Shown here: positions 34,792-45,588 of the stretch, piece by piece | Numbering within the stretch: the stretch's first letter is position 1 | Layout of the letters: the number at the start of each line of letters is the position of its first letter | Assembly (NCBI GenBank): GCA_039621445.1 | Contig: CP154957.1 | Span: 38,534,654 to 38,598,653 of the forward strand | DNA from: Euglena gracilis | Taxonomy: Eukaryota; Euglenida; Euglenophyceae; Euglenales | DNA: 64,000 nt | Direction: 5' to 3' | The notes under the pieces: generated by a model | Databases searched by the model: none | What the model saw: only the letters and a program-made list of their open reading frames with translations | Told to the model about the DNA's origin: nothing | Position numbers and translations under genes: made by a program

Positions 34792-34925
34792 AACCCCCCC
34801 CCAAATATAAGAAACCCGTTTCTTATATTTGGGTGTCGGCCGATCGGCCCAAAGGGTTTCTTATATTTGAGGGTTTCTTATATTTGGGTGTTGAAGGCAG
34901 GCCCCAAGGGTTTCTTATAAATGGA
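34792..34925. mobile_element. TA element, AAATATAAGAAACC family, right end truncated
   Basis: The left end is TA (34790-34791), then AACCCCCCCCCAAATATAAG, with GGGTTTCTTATATTTGGG repeated inside. The expected right G-run is absent; the sequence ends GGGTTTCTTATAAATGG. Confidence 0.6.
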
Positions 34926-35219
34926 ACTTTTTTGCTTTTCGGTTCCTTCATGTAATTAATTACATGTGACTGCCGTGTGTAGGGTTTTCTTGATGTCTGA
35001 TGGCTCGTCTTCCGAGGCCCTGGAGAGTGTTTATGATGAATCAGATCATTCCATCAGCACAGAAGAAAGTGGTAGTGCTAGTGGTATTTCTGAATCTGGG
35101 AGTACGGCAATGCTGGAGCGTGCACACCAGGAAAAACCGAAGGGCAGGGACGATTTCTTGATTTGACGCGACGAGTGGAGGGAAGCCGTGACTGCTTTTC
35201 GGAAGGAAGGAAATTTTTT

Positions 35220-35370
35220 TTTTGGTCCGGCCGGCTGGCAAGACAGACATGGGTCCGGCTTGACGGACGGCTGGCGAAAAAAATGCTTCGTCCGGACGGA
35301 CGGCTGGGCGTCCAGCATTGGTCCGGCTGAAGAGGTCCGGACGGCTCGGACGGCTAGCCGGCCAGCCGCC
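35220..35370 (+). repeat. GGACGGACGGCT repeat block
   Basis: Spaced copies of GGTCCGGC and CGGACGGACGGCTGG lie just upstream of the unknown exons at 35.4 kb, as at the zinc-finger gene at 5.05 kb and the recombinase copy at 38.58 kb. Confidence 0.7.
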
Positions 35371-35399
35371 CCCATTCTCTGCACAGGCTGGAGCATCTT

Positions 35400-36704
35400 C
35401 TCCCCGTGTATTGGCAAGTATGTCAAGGTCACCAAACGTCGGTCCGGTGTGTCCCCCAGTCAGGTGCTCTTTTGTCTGACGATGAATTTTGTCCATTTTC
35501 GTTGTTTTTTTTCAAGATTAGCCGAAAAGAGTGCCTGATCACAAATTTTCCTTTTCTGACTTTGAATCCGATGCTGGGGGAATGTTTGATACCCCAATGG
35601 GATGGTGGGGAATTGAGAGCTTTCCAGATCCAACAAGAGGCAGTGAAAAATCACATACAAGCTTGGAAAGGCGTTGTTCACCTTCAAACAGGAGATCTCT
35701 CCCCCCATTTTTCCACCCCCCCCCAATTTTCTAACAACTGTGACAGAAATCCCCTGTCTGCAACATCAGTTCCTCCGGGGCGGTGTGTGGCCAAGGACTT
35801 TAAAGCTCCAGAAGTTGGGACTGGTGAATGTGACAGGCTTCGATATTCCAAGAAACCGAAACAAAAGCCTCGTCCCCTGACAAATGAAGAACAAGACACT
35901 CAGGATCACCTGGAGAATCGGCGACGCAGCGTGAGCCTTGGCTCACGGCTACCTGCCAATGTATATCTGCACACTTTGGTTGTGTTGCAGACAACCAGGG
36001 ATTTTTGCCCTTTAGTTCCCCCCCCCAAAAATCCCTGACCTGACGGGTGAGGTGAGGCTGGCCAAACTGGTGGAGGGTTGGCAGGGGCATCCAAAAATAA
36101 AAGTCCAACTACTCACCCTCAGCAGCGAAAGCACATGTCCCAGAACACTGCGTCGTATTGTTTGGTTTCGGTTGGAGGAGGAAACCCTCCCCTCTGTCTG
36201 GGGCTCCGTGAAACAGGCGAAGTTGGAGCACTGGACAGAGGGTGGGTTGTACGGGGTTTGGAGATCAGGGAATTTCTCAAACGGAAATCCAACCATTTTC
36301 CAGCCAGCACCTGAGATATTCCCTGGTGAAGAGCAGATGTGGAAAAATCGGGCATCTATGGAATTTGGTGAAAATTGATGTCTTGGTATGATGTCTAGGA
36401 ATTGATTTCCTTTTTTTTTCGGAATGCGCAAGTCTGTCATCAACGCCCACCGAACCTCAGCAGTGACCGCAGATTACCTATTGTCTTCACAGGACGAATT
36501 CTGGTGTCGTGCTTCTGCTGGTGCTGGGAATGTGGTGTCCCGCATCGGTGTCCCGTCTTGGCTGGCTGAGATTGTCTGGGAGAAGTATTGTTCACCGAGG
36601 TCTGTGCCCAGATCTGCTTTATTTCTGACACTGGGCTGGCTCAAACTCTACCCACAACATAAAAACCTGTCCCTCCTGTGGCCACACTCGTTGCCAGAGT
36701 GATC
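35400..36704 (+). CDS. unknown gene, tentative multi-exon
   Basis: Several protein-like frames lie in a row with candidate short introns. One proposed intron is 35462-35516 (CAG/GTGCTC to TTTTTCAAG), after which the frame reads ISRKECLITNFPFLTLNPML and GGELRAFQIQQEAVKNHIQA. Another frame at 35790-35960 gives LTNEEQDTQDHLENRRRSVS. At 36040-36378 a frame reads VRLAKLVEGWQGHPKIKVQL and IVWFRLEEETLPSVWGSVKQ, ending at TGA. A last piece near 36493-36700 reads DEFWCRASAGAGNVVSRIGV. I do not recognise a family and cannot fix the exon chain. It lies downstream of a GGAC block and may be mobile-element coding DNA. Confidence 0.3.
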
Positions 36705-36714
36705 ACGCTTGTTT

Positions 36715-36945
36715 TTTTAGGGGGGTGTTTTCCCCGCGTCCCCCCCGCGTCCCCCCCCCCGCGTCCCCCCGCGTCCCAGATTTTGGCTGGGTACATTTTT
36801 TGGTTGACCAAAGGAAAATTACATACAAATTTTGGTGATGCATGGAAACGTGTGGGGGGTTGTTGGGCCACAGTTCCCCCCGCGTCCCCCCCGCGTCCCC
36901 CCCCCGCGTCCCCCCCCCCCGCATCCCGAACCACCCCCTAGGTCA
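36715..36945. mobile_element. C-run element with CCCCGCGTCCC units at both ends
   Basis: The left part has TTAGGGGGGTGTTTTCCCCG then CGTCCCCCCCG units; the right part has CCCCGCGTCCCCCCC units then CCACCCCCTAGG. The middle (36775-36870) is unique. The ends are not a clean inverted repeat, so the boundaries are uncertain. Confidence 0.45.
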
Positions 36946-36974
36946 TTTCTTTGGGTCTTAACCAGGCAATTGCT

Positions 36975-37210
36975 TAAGCACTGACCGACCCCCCCCCCCG
37001 GGGGGGGTGACTGGTTTTTTCAGAGTGACTGACTGGTTTTTGGCCCGGACCCCCTCCCCCCCCCCCCGGGGGGTCGGCCAGGAGTGGGCAAAAGTGGCTT
37101 GAGAGACTGGCTGGTTTTTTTTGAAAATGAGTGACTGACTGGTTTTTAAAAAAGTGGAGCGACCCCCCCCCCGGGAGGTCGGTATGGAATTGTATGGTCT
37201 TAACCCTGCC
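36975..37210. repeat. C-run repeat with GACTGACTGGTTTTT units
   Basis: GACTGGTTTTT occurs five times between blocks of CCGACCCCCCCCCCCGGGGG. The first block and later copies are partly inverted, so the stretch can fold back. No gene. Confidence 0.6.
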
Positions 37211-37414
37211 CCCCCGTATTTCACTTTTTCTGGCGGTGTACAGGCGTTTGCCCATGCCCAAAATTTTTGCACTCCAAAATTTCGTGCTGTTTGAAGCGAT
37301 AACACGATTCGTGCGTTTTCGTTAACCCCCCCCCCAAAACCCACCAAAACAAGCCTTCACCACCCTCCAAGTTGCTGGAAGATTGCCCAACTGATTTTCT
37401 CCACTCTCCATTTA

Positions 37415-37584
37415 CCCCCCCCCCTTATTGTCCCCCCCCCCTTATTGTCCCTGGGCCCTGGCCGACGGGGGTTTTTTTGGCCCGGCCAATGAAATTCCTT
37501 TGGTACCCCCTTATTGTCCCCCCCCCTTATTGTCCGGTCGGGCCTCCCGGGGAGAGGACGGTGGGACAATAAGGGGGGGGGTGG
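37415..37584. mobile_element. TA-flanked C-run element, TTATTGTCC family
   Basis: TA at 37413-37414, then C9 and TTATTGTCC twice; the right end is GGGACAATAAGGGGGGGGGTGG then TA. The interior (GGCCGACGGGGGTTTTTTTGG) matches the inverted interior of 31195-31367, so the two are opposite-strand copies of one family. Confidence 0.85.
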
Positions 37585-38064
37585 TACTCTCTGAGACCAT
37601 GGTGGAAGTGGACATGAAGCACCTTCGATGCAAGTTCAACAGCGTTCCGCACTTTCCAGCAACCCGTGGCAGTTGGGACACAAGCAAGGCTTCGCTTGCA
37701 ACGTTTCTGGGGGGGGGGGGCAGTTTCTGCAGAAAGAGCCTTGTATGAAATGCCAGTTCGTTTTCTTTCTGACCCCTTTTGTTACCAACCCAAATACAAA
37801 ACTCATGTTGTAAAATTTCAGGCGTAAAAAGGGTTTGACTAGCAGGCGAAAATTTTTTTCCCGAAGTGTCCAAAGTCAAACCCTGAAAGCGTGTCAGTCA
37901 TTTGGGTTTCATTTGTTATTGGAATGGCCCGCAATCCTGAGAGTGTTCGATTTTCAATTGTGTTGGTTTAAAAACACCGGTGTTGAAAACACCCTCAGGT
38001 TTCCACCAAGGGGCAGCTTCGGACACCGAGCTTGCCCAAAGGTGTCGCCCCCCCCCCCCCTTTT

Positions 38065-38380
38065 CCCCGATGAAACTGTGCTGGCCGACAAAGCCTACGA
38101 GGGGGTTAAAAACATGCTCAGCCCCGTGAAAGAAAGGTACGACCCTCCTTTTGACGAAAAAGAATTCAACAGAATTCACCAATTTTACCGCGCCCGGGTG
38201 GAGCACTGCTTCGCCTGGTTGAAAACTTTTGCCGTGGCTGGGCAGAGGCACAGGTCACAGAACCTCGAGGCACTCCGGAGCGCTATGCGCGTCCTGGCCT
38301 GTATCCGGAACATATACGTCTGCTTCCGTATGCCTTACCTGCCTTACCATCCCGTCTGGCCGCCACCAACTGACAACTGA
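38065..38380 (+). pseudogene. DDE transposase C-terminus, Harbinger/ISL2EU-like
   Basis: The frame reads LADKAYEGVKNMLSPVKERY, then NRIHQFYRARVEHCFAWLKT, then RNIYVCFRMPYLPYHP, ending at TGA (38378). DKAYEG with a conserved Asp, an R-x-RVE motif and a following LK-F are the signature of the last third of DDE_Tnp_4 transposases. The catalytic Glu is the E of RVE. The upstream two thirds are not found; a C-run at 38048-38061 and a hybrid frame precede it. Terminal fragment only. Confidence 0.65.
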
Positions 38381-38399
38381 CACAGACGGCACGTTTTCC

Positions 38400-38555
38400 T
38401 TTTCGCTTGTTTGGTCTGGACAGCCGGGCGGCTAGCGACAGTGGCTTTCATCTGGACGGACAGCTGGGGGCAGTCATGTTGGCTGGCTAGGTTGGTCTGC
38501 CAGCCGGCTAGGTTGGTCTGGCCAGCCGGCTAGGTTGGTCCGGCCAAACGCCCCC
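38400..38555 (+). repeat. GCCGGCTAGGTTGGTCTG minisatellite
   Basis: Three tandem units of about 22 bp (CAGCCGGCTAGGTTGGTC) after GGACGGACAGCTGG. It lies immediately upstream of the recombinase-like ATG at 38581. Confidence 0.7.
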
Positions 38556-38580
38556 TACATTGTCCCTCATTCTTTTTGTA

Positions 38581-39166
38581 ATGGCAAAGAAAGCCGCAAA
38601 CACAATGGACAGAATGTTGCCACAACCCCCAAAATTTGCTGGATTTTTGGCCACAATCAAGCAGGGTTGGGATGAAAAAAAGAATCCTGTTGTTGACCCC
38701 CTGCACAGTAGCCTTCTGGCGGAGGCTACAAAAAATAAAGCATCCGGGACGGAAGGGACAGAGCAAGCCGCACTCACACACCTCCTTGAATTTGGGGAAG
38801 TGTGTGGTGTGCTTGGCGCCGTCTACGATGAACTGGACGCTTTCCTTTGTGCTTGTGCAGCTTGGGTGATTGATCCTCCACTATTGTTTGATGGGCAAGC
38901 GGTCATCAAACAATGTGAGGACCAACGCCGCCGGGCACAGTGTGGCCAGCAATTCAGATTCCGACATCTGAAAGCATCCACGTTCAGGGGATACCTGAAC
39001 GCCGTTGCCCGAATTAACGCCTCATAGCCAAAAACCCCGTTTATACCATCCTTTGAAATGCTACTCCCACAGCTGCAAAAATTAATGGCGGCTGCTCTGA
39101 CCCGCGAGGCAACCAAAAAAGCCATTGGTGGGGCTGCGCACCCTCCAGAGGATATTCTGCAACCTG
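38581..39166 (+). pseudogene. tyrosine-recombinase-like gene, copy 2 (N-terminal part)
   Basis: From the ATG at 38581 (MAKKAANTMDRMLPQPPK) the frame runs collinear with the copy at 63911: FLATIKQGWDEKKNP, LAEATKNKASGTEGTEQ, DELDAFLCACAAW, TFRGYLNAVARINAS. An in-frame TAG at 39025 aligns with CAG (Gln) of the other copy; the frame then continues LLPQLQKLMAAALTREATKK to ILQP at 39165. Here the CCCTGTAATTCG foldback repeat replaces the rest, so the catalytic half is lost. The N-terminal part is probably the core-binding helical domain. A GGAC-type repeat lies directly upstream. Confidence 0.6.
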
Positions 39167-39355
39167 AAAGCACTTTCGCACTTTCGGAGCGTTTTTTTTT
39201 TTGCCCAAAATTTTCAAAAAATGCTGAACCCGATTTCATGCCCTGTAATTCGTGTTCACCCTGAACACAATTATCAGGGCATGAAATCGAGTTCAGGAAT
39301 TATCGCCCTGTAATTCGTGTTCACAACCCCGAATTAAAGGGCAGGCGCCGGGCCT
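39166..39355. mobile_element. CCCTGTAATTCG foldback repeat, copy 2
   Basis: It interrupts the recombinase-like frame just after ILQP. CACTTTCGGAGCG and the T-run at 39190 match 4688-4705; CCCTGTAATTCGTGTTCACC and its inverted partner follow. The right end AAAGGGCAGGCGCCGGGCCT is the complement of the left end at 4633. Confidence 0.7.
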
Positions 39356-39599
39356 CTGAACACGGTTACAAAAAAAGCAGGGCAACAGAAACTGCAAGAA
39401 GCGCAAGGCAGGTATGCACCCAACCCTTCCACCTGAAATAAGAACAAAATTTTAAACTTGCCTCAGATGCCGAAACGAAGAATGGAGGCAACAGAGAATT
39501 GAGATGCATTCACACAGAAAGTGTTCACACCTTGCAGTGTGACCTGTACCTCTCGGGCAAAAAAAACACTTCCCACCAGGCAATTAAGGATTCCCCGCG

Positions 39600-40067
39600 G
39601 GCGAATTACAGCGTTTGTAATTAGGAGTGGCCGCTGGGACATAACGGTTGGCCAACCGAATCGGCCAAACCTCCTGCAACAGCCAAAATGTGAATGTTCA
39701 AGATGGAATGCAGCTGCTGTGAACCATTGTATTTATTTTGCATGCACATGCGACGGCTTGGACTGTTAGGCTGGCTCCGGGGATGCATACCACACAATCT
39801 GAGCAATCTGTGGAAACATACAAGGACGTCTCACAATGGGCCCTGCAAAACTTTTGGGCACACCTCCACTGCCACGCCCCGAAGTGACTGTGGCCATAAC
39901 TGGAATGAAGCAACTTTTTTTTCCAGGTAATTTAGTTTTTAAATAATCTTGTATTTCCTTCCAGGTGTTCACATGACACCAGTGAATGCACAACTAACCG
40001 GTAAGCCCATGGAGATCTCTCACATTGGGATGGGCCTCCGGCCTCCCAGTCTCATGCACGTAAACTG
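39600..40067 (+). CDS. unknown exon pair cut by the satellite
   Basis: After a 30-base segment shared with 12413-12440, one frame reads MGPAKLLGTPPLPRPEVTVA and ITGMKQLFFPG. A 38-bp GT-AG intron (39927-39964) would join it in phase to VHMTPVNAQLTGKPMEISHI. The frame then runs straight into the 79-bp satellite at 40068. No family is recognised; the splice fit is the only support. Confidence 0.3.
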
Positions 40068-40262
40068 CGGTTTGGGGGGCAAATCCCTTTTTGTTGCTCA
40101 ACTGTTCGAGGGCCCCAAAATAGCAAAATCCCTTGTGTTACCAAACCGGTTTGGGGGGCAAATCCCTTTTTGTTGCTCAACTGTTCGAGGGCCCCAAAAT
40201 AGCAAAATCCCTTGTGTTACCAAACCGGTTTGGGGGGCATATCCCTTTTTGTTGCTCAACTA
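40068..40262 (+). repeat. 79-bp satellite, short block in + orientation
   Basis: About 2.5 units in the same orientation as the main array, with TAGCAAAATCCC (G for A) shared with several units of the adjoining inverted block. It ends CTCAACTATTTA. Confidence 0.95.
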
Positions 40263-40272
40263 TTTATTATTA

Positions 40273-41588
40273 TTTGTTATTTTGGGGCCCTGGAACAGTT
40301 GAGCAACAAAAAGGGGTTTGGTAACACAAGGGATTTTTTTATTTTGGGGCCCTCGAACAGTTGAGCAACAAAAAGGGATTTGCCCCCCAACCCGGTTTGG
40401 TAACACAAGGGATTTTGTTATTTTGGGGCCCTCGAACAGTTGAGCAACAAAAAGGGATTTGCCCCCCAAACCGGTTTGGTAACACAAGGGATTTTGTTAT
40501 TTTGGGGCCCTCGAACAGTTGAGCAACAAAAAGGGATTTGCCCCCCAAACCGGTTTGGTAACACAAGGGATTTTGTTATTTTGGGGCCCTCGAACAGTTG
40601 AGCAACAAAAAGGGATTTGCCCCCCAAAACGGTTTGGTAACACAAGGGATTTTGTTATTTTGGGGCCCTCGAACAGATGAGCAACAAAAAGGGATTTGCC
40701 CCCCAAACCGGTTTGGTAACACAAGGGATTTTGTTATTTTGGGGCCCTCGAACAGTTGAGCAACAAAAAGGGATTTGCCCCCCAAAACGGTTTGGTAACA
40801 CAAGGGATTTTGTTATTTTGGGGCCCTCGAACAGTTGAGCAACAAAAAGGGATTTGCCCCCCCCAAAACGGTTTGGTAACACAAGGGATTTTGTTATTTT
40901 GGGGCCCTTGAATAGTTGAGCAACAAAAAGGGATATGCCCCCCAAACCGGTTTGGTAACACAAGGGATTTTGCTATTTTGGGGCCCTCGAACAGTTGAGC
41001 AACAAAAAGGGATTTGCCCCCCAAACCGGTTTGGTAACACAAGGGATTTTGCTATTTTGGGGCCCTCGAACAGTTGAGCAACAAAAAGGGATTTGCCCCC
41101 CAAACCGGTTTGGTAACACAAGGGATTTTGTTATTTTGGGGCCCTGGAACAGTTGAGCAACAAAAAGGGGTTTGGTAACACAAGGGATTTTGTTATTTTG
41201 GGGCCCTCGAACAGTTGAGCAACAAAAAGGGATTTGCCCCCCAACCCGGTTTGGTAACACAAGGGATTTTGTTATTTTGGGGCCCTCGAACAGTTGAGCA
41301 ACAAAAAGGGATTTGCCCCCCAAACCGGTTTGGTAACACAAGGGATTTTGTTATTTTGGGGCCCTCGAACAGTTGAGCAACAAAAAGGGATTTGCCCCCC
41401 AAAACGGTTTGGTAACACAAGGGATTTTGTTATTTTGGGGCCCTCGAACAGATGAGCAACAAAAAGGGATTTGCCCCCCAAACCGGTTTGGTAACACAAG
41501 GGATTTTGTTATTTTGGGGCCCTCGAACAGATGAGCAACAAAAAGGGATTGCCCCCCAAACCGGTTTGGTAACACAAGGGATTTTGTT
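40273..41588 (-). repeat. 79-bp satellite, inverted block 1
   Basis: About 17 units on the minus strand, joined to the + block through TTATTATTATT at 40262-40274. Both variants and the short unit (40312, 41165) occur. It stops at GATTTTGTTA, where the CGCCGG element begins. Confidence 0.96.
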
Positions 41589-41590
41589 AA

Positions 41591-42404
41591 GCCGGCGTTT
41601 GAGACGCCGGGCTCAGGACAGAACCGGCGTCCCCCCCCACGGGCTTTCGGACGCCGGTTCTGTCCTAAAGCCCGGCGTTAGGAACGCCGGCTTTGTCCAA
41701 AGCCTGGCGTCCGATTTTCATTCCAAAAAATGTCACCAAAAGTGCCCAAAAGTGGCCCTAAGGTGCTGGTATGAGTGTTTCAACCATCAAGGACAATGAA
41801 TTTTGCCATCTGGGGACCACTAGGGTGGATATCCAAATCTCGTGAAAATCGGCCCAGATTTGGAAATAGAGTACCGTGCAGCGTGGAAAGATCTGATGAG
41901 CACCGCTGGTCGTCTGTTGAAAAGAGCTTTCGATCGAGGGGTAACTTGGTACCCTAACGTTGCACGCAGCCCGAGATACGCACGCGATCGTCGGATCGGC
42001 CAGAATCTGAGTCGAAATTTGTCGCAATTTTCAGTGATTTTTGGTTTAAGATGCTTAATAAACCTTACAGAAACGTTTTTCCTCTTCGAATCAACGACCT
42101 GAGGGCCTTGGGGGGGCACCAGAGTTGTGAAATTAGGATTCCCCACTGACAGAAAATAAGAGCTCCAGGCGAAAAGTGGTGGTGATCGCCAGTCGTCTGA
42201 TGAAAAGAGCTTTCGATCGAGGGGTGAATTTTTACCTGGACGATTGACACAGCCAGAAATACCCTCGCGATCGCCGGAATTTGGTGAAACAAAGTGGCGT
42301 GACATTGCAGATTAGTGGTCGGAGATTGGTCCTGGGAGTGTCCTTTGGCCGAAGGGTGGGAACGCCGGTTCTGTCCTGAGCCCGGCGTCTCTAAAACGCC
42401 GGCT
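41591..42404. mobile_element. 814-bp element with GCCGGCGTTT ends inside the satellite
   Basis: The terminal inverted repeats are about 43 bp: left GCCGGCGTTTGAGACGCCGG then GCTCAGGACAGAACCGGCG, right its complement with a 3-bp insertion. TTAA lies at both ends (41587-41590 and 42404-42407), as would fit a TTAA-type target duplication, though the right TTAA adjoins another hairpin. The interior holds two copies of GAAAAGAGCTTTCGATCGA with GGGGT (41918 and 42199) and no recognised gene. Confidence 0.65.
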
Positions 42405-42409
42405 TAAAC

Positions 42410-42530
42410 AAGAGGTGCCGGACGCCGGTTCTGTCCAAAGCCCGGCGTTCCAAACGCCGGTTCCGTCCGAAGGACGGAACCGGCGTTTGGAACGCCGGGC
42501 TTTGGACAGAACCGGCGTCCGACACCTCTT
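42410..42530. repeat. 121-bp near-perfect hairpin (CGCCGGTTCTGTCC family)
   Basis: Arms of about 59 bp pair around GAA at 42469-42471; the ends are AAGAGGTG and CACCTCTT. The inner GGACAGAACCGGCGT matches the ends of the adjacent element, so the two are related. The satellite resumes right after it. Confidence 0.85.
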
Positions 42531-42539
42531 TTTTGTAGT

Positions 42540-45500
42540 AATTTTGGGGCCCTCGAACAGTTGAGCAACAAAAAGGGATTTGCCCCCCAAAACGGTTTGG
42601 TAACACAAGGGATTTTGTTTTTTTGGGGCCCTCGAACAGTTGAGCAACAAAAAGGGATTTGCCCCCCAAAACGGTTTGGTAACACAAGGGATTTTGTTAT
42701 TTTGGGGCCCTCGAACAGTTGAGCAACAAAAAGGGATTTGCCCCCCAAACCGGTTTGGTAACACAAGGGATTTTGTTATTTTGGGGCCCTCGAACAGTTG
42801 AGCAACAAAAAGGGATTTGCCCCCCAAACCGGTTTGGTAACACAAGGGATTTTGTTATTTTGGGGCCCTGGAACAGTTGAGCAACAAAAAGGGGTTTGGT
42901 AACACAAGGGATTTTGTTATTTTGGGGCCCTCGAACAGTTGAGCAACAAAAAGGGATTTGCCCCCCAAAACGGTTTGGTAACACAAGGGATTTTGTTATT
43001 TTGGGGCCCTCGAACAGTTGAGCAACAAAAAGGGATTTGCCCCCCAAACCGGTTTGGTAACACAAGGGATTTTGTTATTTTGGGGCCCTTGAATAGTTGA
43101 GCAACAAAAAGGGATTTGCCCCCCAAACCGGTTTGGTAACACAAGGGATTTTGTTATTTTGGGGCCCTCGAACAGTTGAGCAACAAAAAGGGATTTGCCC
43201 CCCAAACCGGTTTGGTAACACAAGGGATTTTGCTATTTTGGGGCCCACGAACAGTTGAGCAACAAAAAGGGATTTGCCCCCCAAACCGGTTTGGTAACAC
43301 AAGGGATTTTGTTATTTTGGGGCCCTTGAACAGTTGAGCAACAAAAAGGGATTTGCCCCCCGAAACGGTTTGGTAACACAAGGGAGTTTGTTATTTTGGG
43401 GCCCTCGAACAGTTGAGCAACAAAAAGGGATTTGCCCCCCAAAACGGTTTGGTAACACAAGGGATTTTGTTTTTTTGGGGCCCTCGAACAGTTGAGCAAC
43501 AAAAAGGGATTTGCCCCCCAAACCGGTTTGGTAACACAAGGGATTTTGTTATTTTGGGGCCCTGGAACAGTTGAGCAACAAAAAGGGGTTTGGTAACACA
43601 AGGGATTTTGTTATTTTGGGGCCCTCGAACAGTTGAGCAACAAAAAGGGATTTGCCCCCCAAACCGGTTTGGTAACACAAGGGATTTGTTATTTTGGGGC
43701 CCTCGAACAGTTGAGCAACAAAAAGGGATTTGCCCCCCAAAACGGTTTGGTAACACAAGGGATTTTGTTATTTTGGGGCCCTCGAACAGTTGAGCAACAA
43801 AAAGGGATTTGCCCCCCAAACCTGTTTGGTAACAAGGGATTTTGTTATTTTGGGGCCCTCGAACAGTTGAGCAACAAAAAGGGATTTGCCCCCCAAAACG
43901 GTTTGGTAACACAAGGGATTTTGTTATTTGGGGCCCTCGAACAGTTGAGCAACAAAAAGGGATTTGCCCCCCAAACCGGTTTGGTAACACAAGGGATTTT
44001 GTTATTTTGGGGCCCTCGAATAGTTGAGCAACAAAAAGGGATTTGCCCCCCAAACCGGTTTGGTAACACAAGGGATTTTGTTATTTTGGGGCCCTCGAAC
44101 AGTTGAGCAACAAAAAGGGATTTGCCCCCCAAAACGGTTTGGTAACACAAGGGATTTTGCTATTTTGGGGCCCTCGAACAGTTGAGCAACAAAAAGGGAT
44201 TTGCCCCCCAAACCGGTTTGGTAACACAAGGGATTTTGTTATTTTGGGGCCCTCGAACAGTTGAGCAACAAAAAGGGGTTTGGTAACACAAGGGATTTTG
44301 TTATTTTGGGGCCCTCGAACAGTTGAGCAACAAAAAGGGATTTGCCCCCCAACCCGGTTTGGTAACACAAGGGATTTTGTTATTTTGGGGCCCTCGAACA
44401 GTTGAGCAACAAAAAGGGATTTGCCCCCCAAACCGGTTTGGTAACACAAGGGATTTTGTTATTTTGGGGCCCTCGAACAGTTGAGCAACAAAAAGGGATT
44501 TGCCCCCCAAAACGGTTTGGTAACACAAGGGATTTTGTTATTTTGGGGCCCTCGAACAGTTGAGCAACAAAAAGGGATTTGCCCCCCAAACCGGTTTGGT
44601 AACAAGGGATTTTGTTATTTTGGGGCCCTCGAACAGTTGAGCAACAAAAAGGGATTTGCCCCCCAAACCGGTTTGGTAACACAAGGGATTTTGTTATTTT
44701 GGGGCCCTCGAACAGTTGAGCAACAAAAAGGGATTTGCCCGCCAAAACAGTTTGGTAACACAAGGGATTTTGTTATTTTGGGGCCCTCGAACAGTTGAGC
44801 AACAAAAAGGGATTTGCCCCCCAAACCGGTTTGGTAACACAAGGGATTTTGTTATTTTGGGGCCCTCGAACAGTTGAGCAACAAAAAGGGATTTGCCCCC
44901 CAAACCGGTTTGGTAACACAAGGGATTTTGTTATTTTGGGGCCCTCGAACAGTTGAGCAACAAAAAGGGATTTGCCCCCCAAACCGGTTTGGTAACACAA
45001 GGGATTTTGTTATTTTGGGGCCCTCGAACAGTTGAGCAACAAAAAGGGATTTGCCCCCCAAACCGGTTTGGTAACACAAGGGATTTTGTTATTTTGGGTC
45101 CCTCGAACAGTTGAGCAACAAAAAGGGATTTGCCCCCCAAACCGGTTTGGTAACACAAGGGATTTTGTTATTTTGGGGCCCTCGAACAGATGAGCAACAA
45201 AAAGGGATTTGCCCCCCAAACCGGTTTGGTAACACAAGGGATTTTGTTATTTTGGGGCCCTGGAACAGTTGAGCAACAAAAAGGGGTTTGGTAACACAAG
45301 GGATTTTGTTATTTTGGGGCCCTCGAACAGTTGAGCAACAAAAAGGGATTTGCCCCCCAAAACCGGTTTGGTAACACAAGGGATTTTGTTATTTTGGGGC
45401 CCTCGAACAGTTGAGCAACAAAAAGGGGTTTGCCCCCCAAACCGGTTTGGTAACACAAGGGATTTTGTTATTTTGGGGCCCTCGAACAGTTGAGCAACAA

Positions 45501-45588
45501 AAAGGGATTTGCCCCCCAAAACGGTTTGGTAACACAAGGGATTTTGTTATTTTGGGGCCCTCGAACAGTTGAGCAACAAAAAGGGATT
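42540..45588 (-). repeat. 79-bp satellite, inverted block 2
   Basis: About 39 units on the minus strand, continuing the block at 40273 after the 0.95-kb interruption. It includes the rare GCCCGCCAAAACAG variant (44730) also seen three times in the main array (14638, 16270, 17190), and short units at 42890, 43588, 44277 and 45290. Confidence 0.96.

Noticed and set aside
37835-38060. 5' part of the Harbinger-like ORF
   Set aside because: The frame upstream of the C-run at 38048 shows no transposase motif and has unrelated composition.
13914-45588. CRISPR array
   Set aside because: Direct repeats are contiguous with no unique spacers, and the DNA is eukaryotic.
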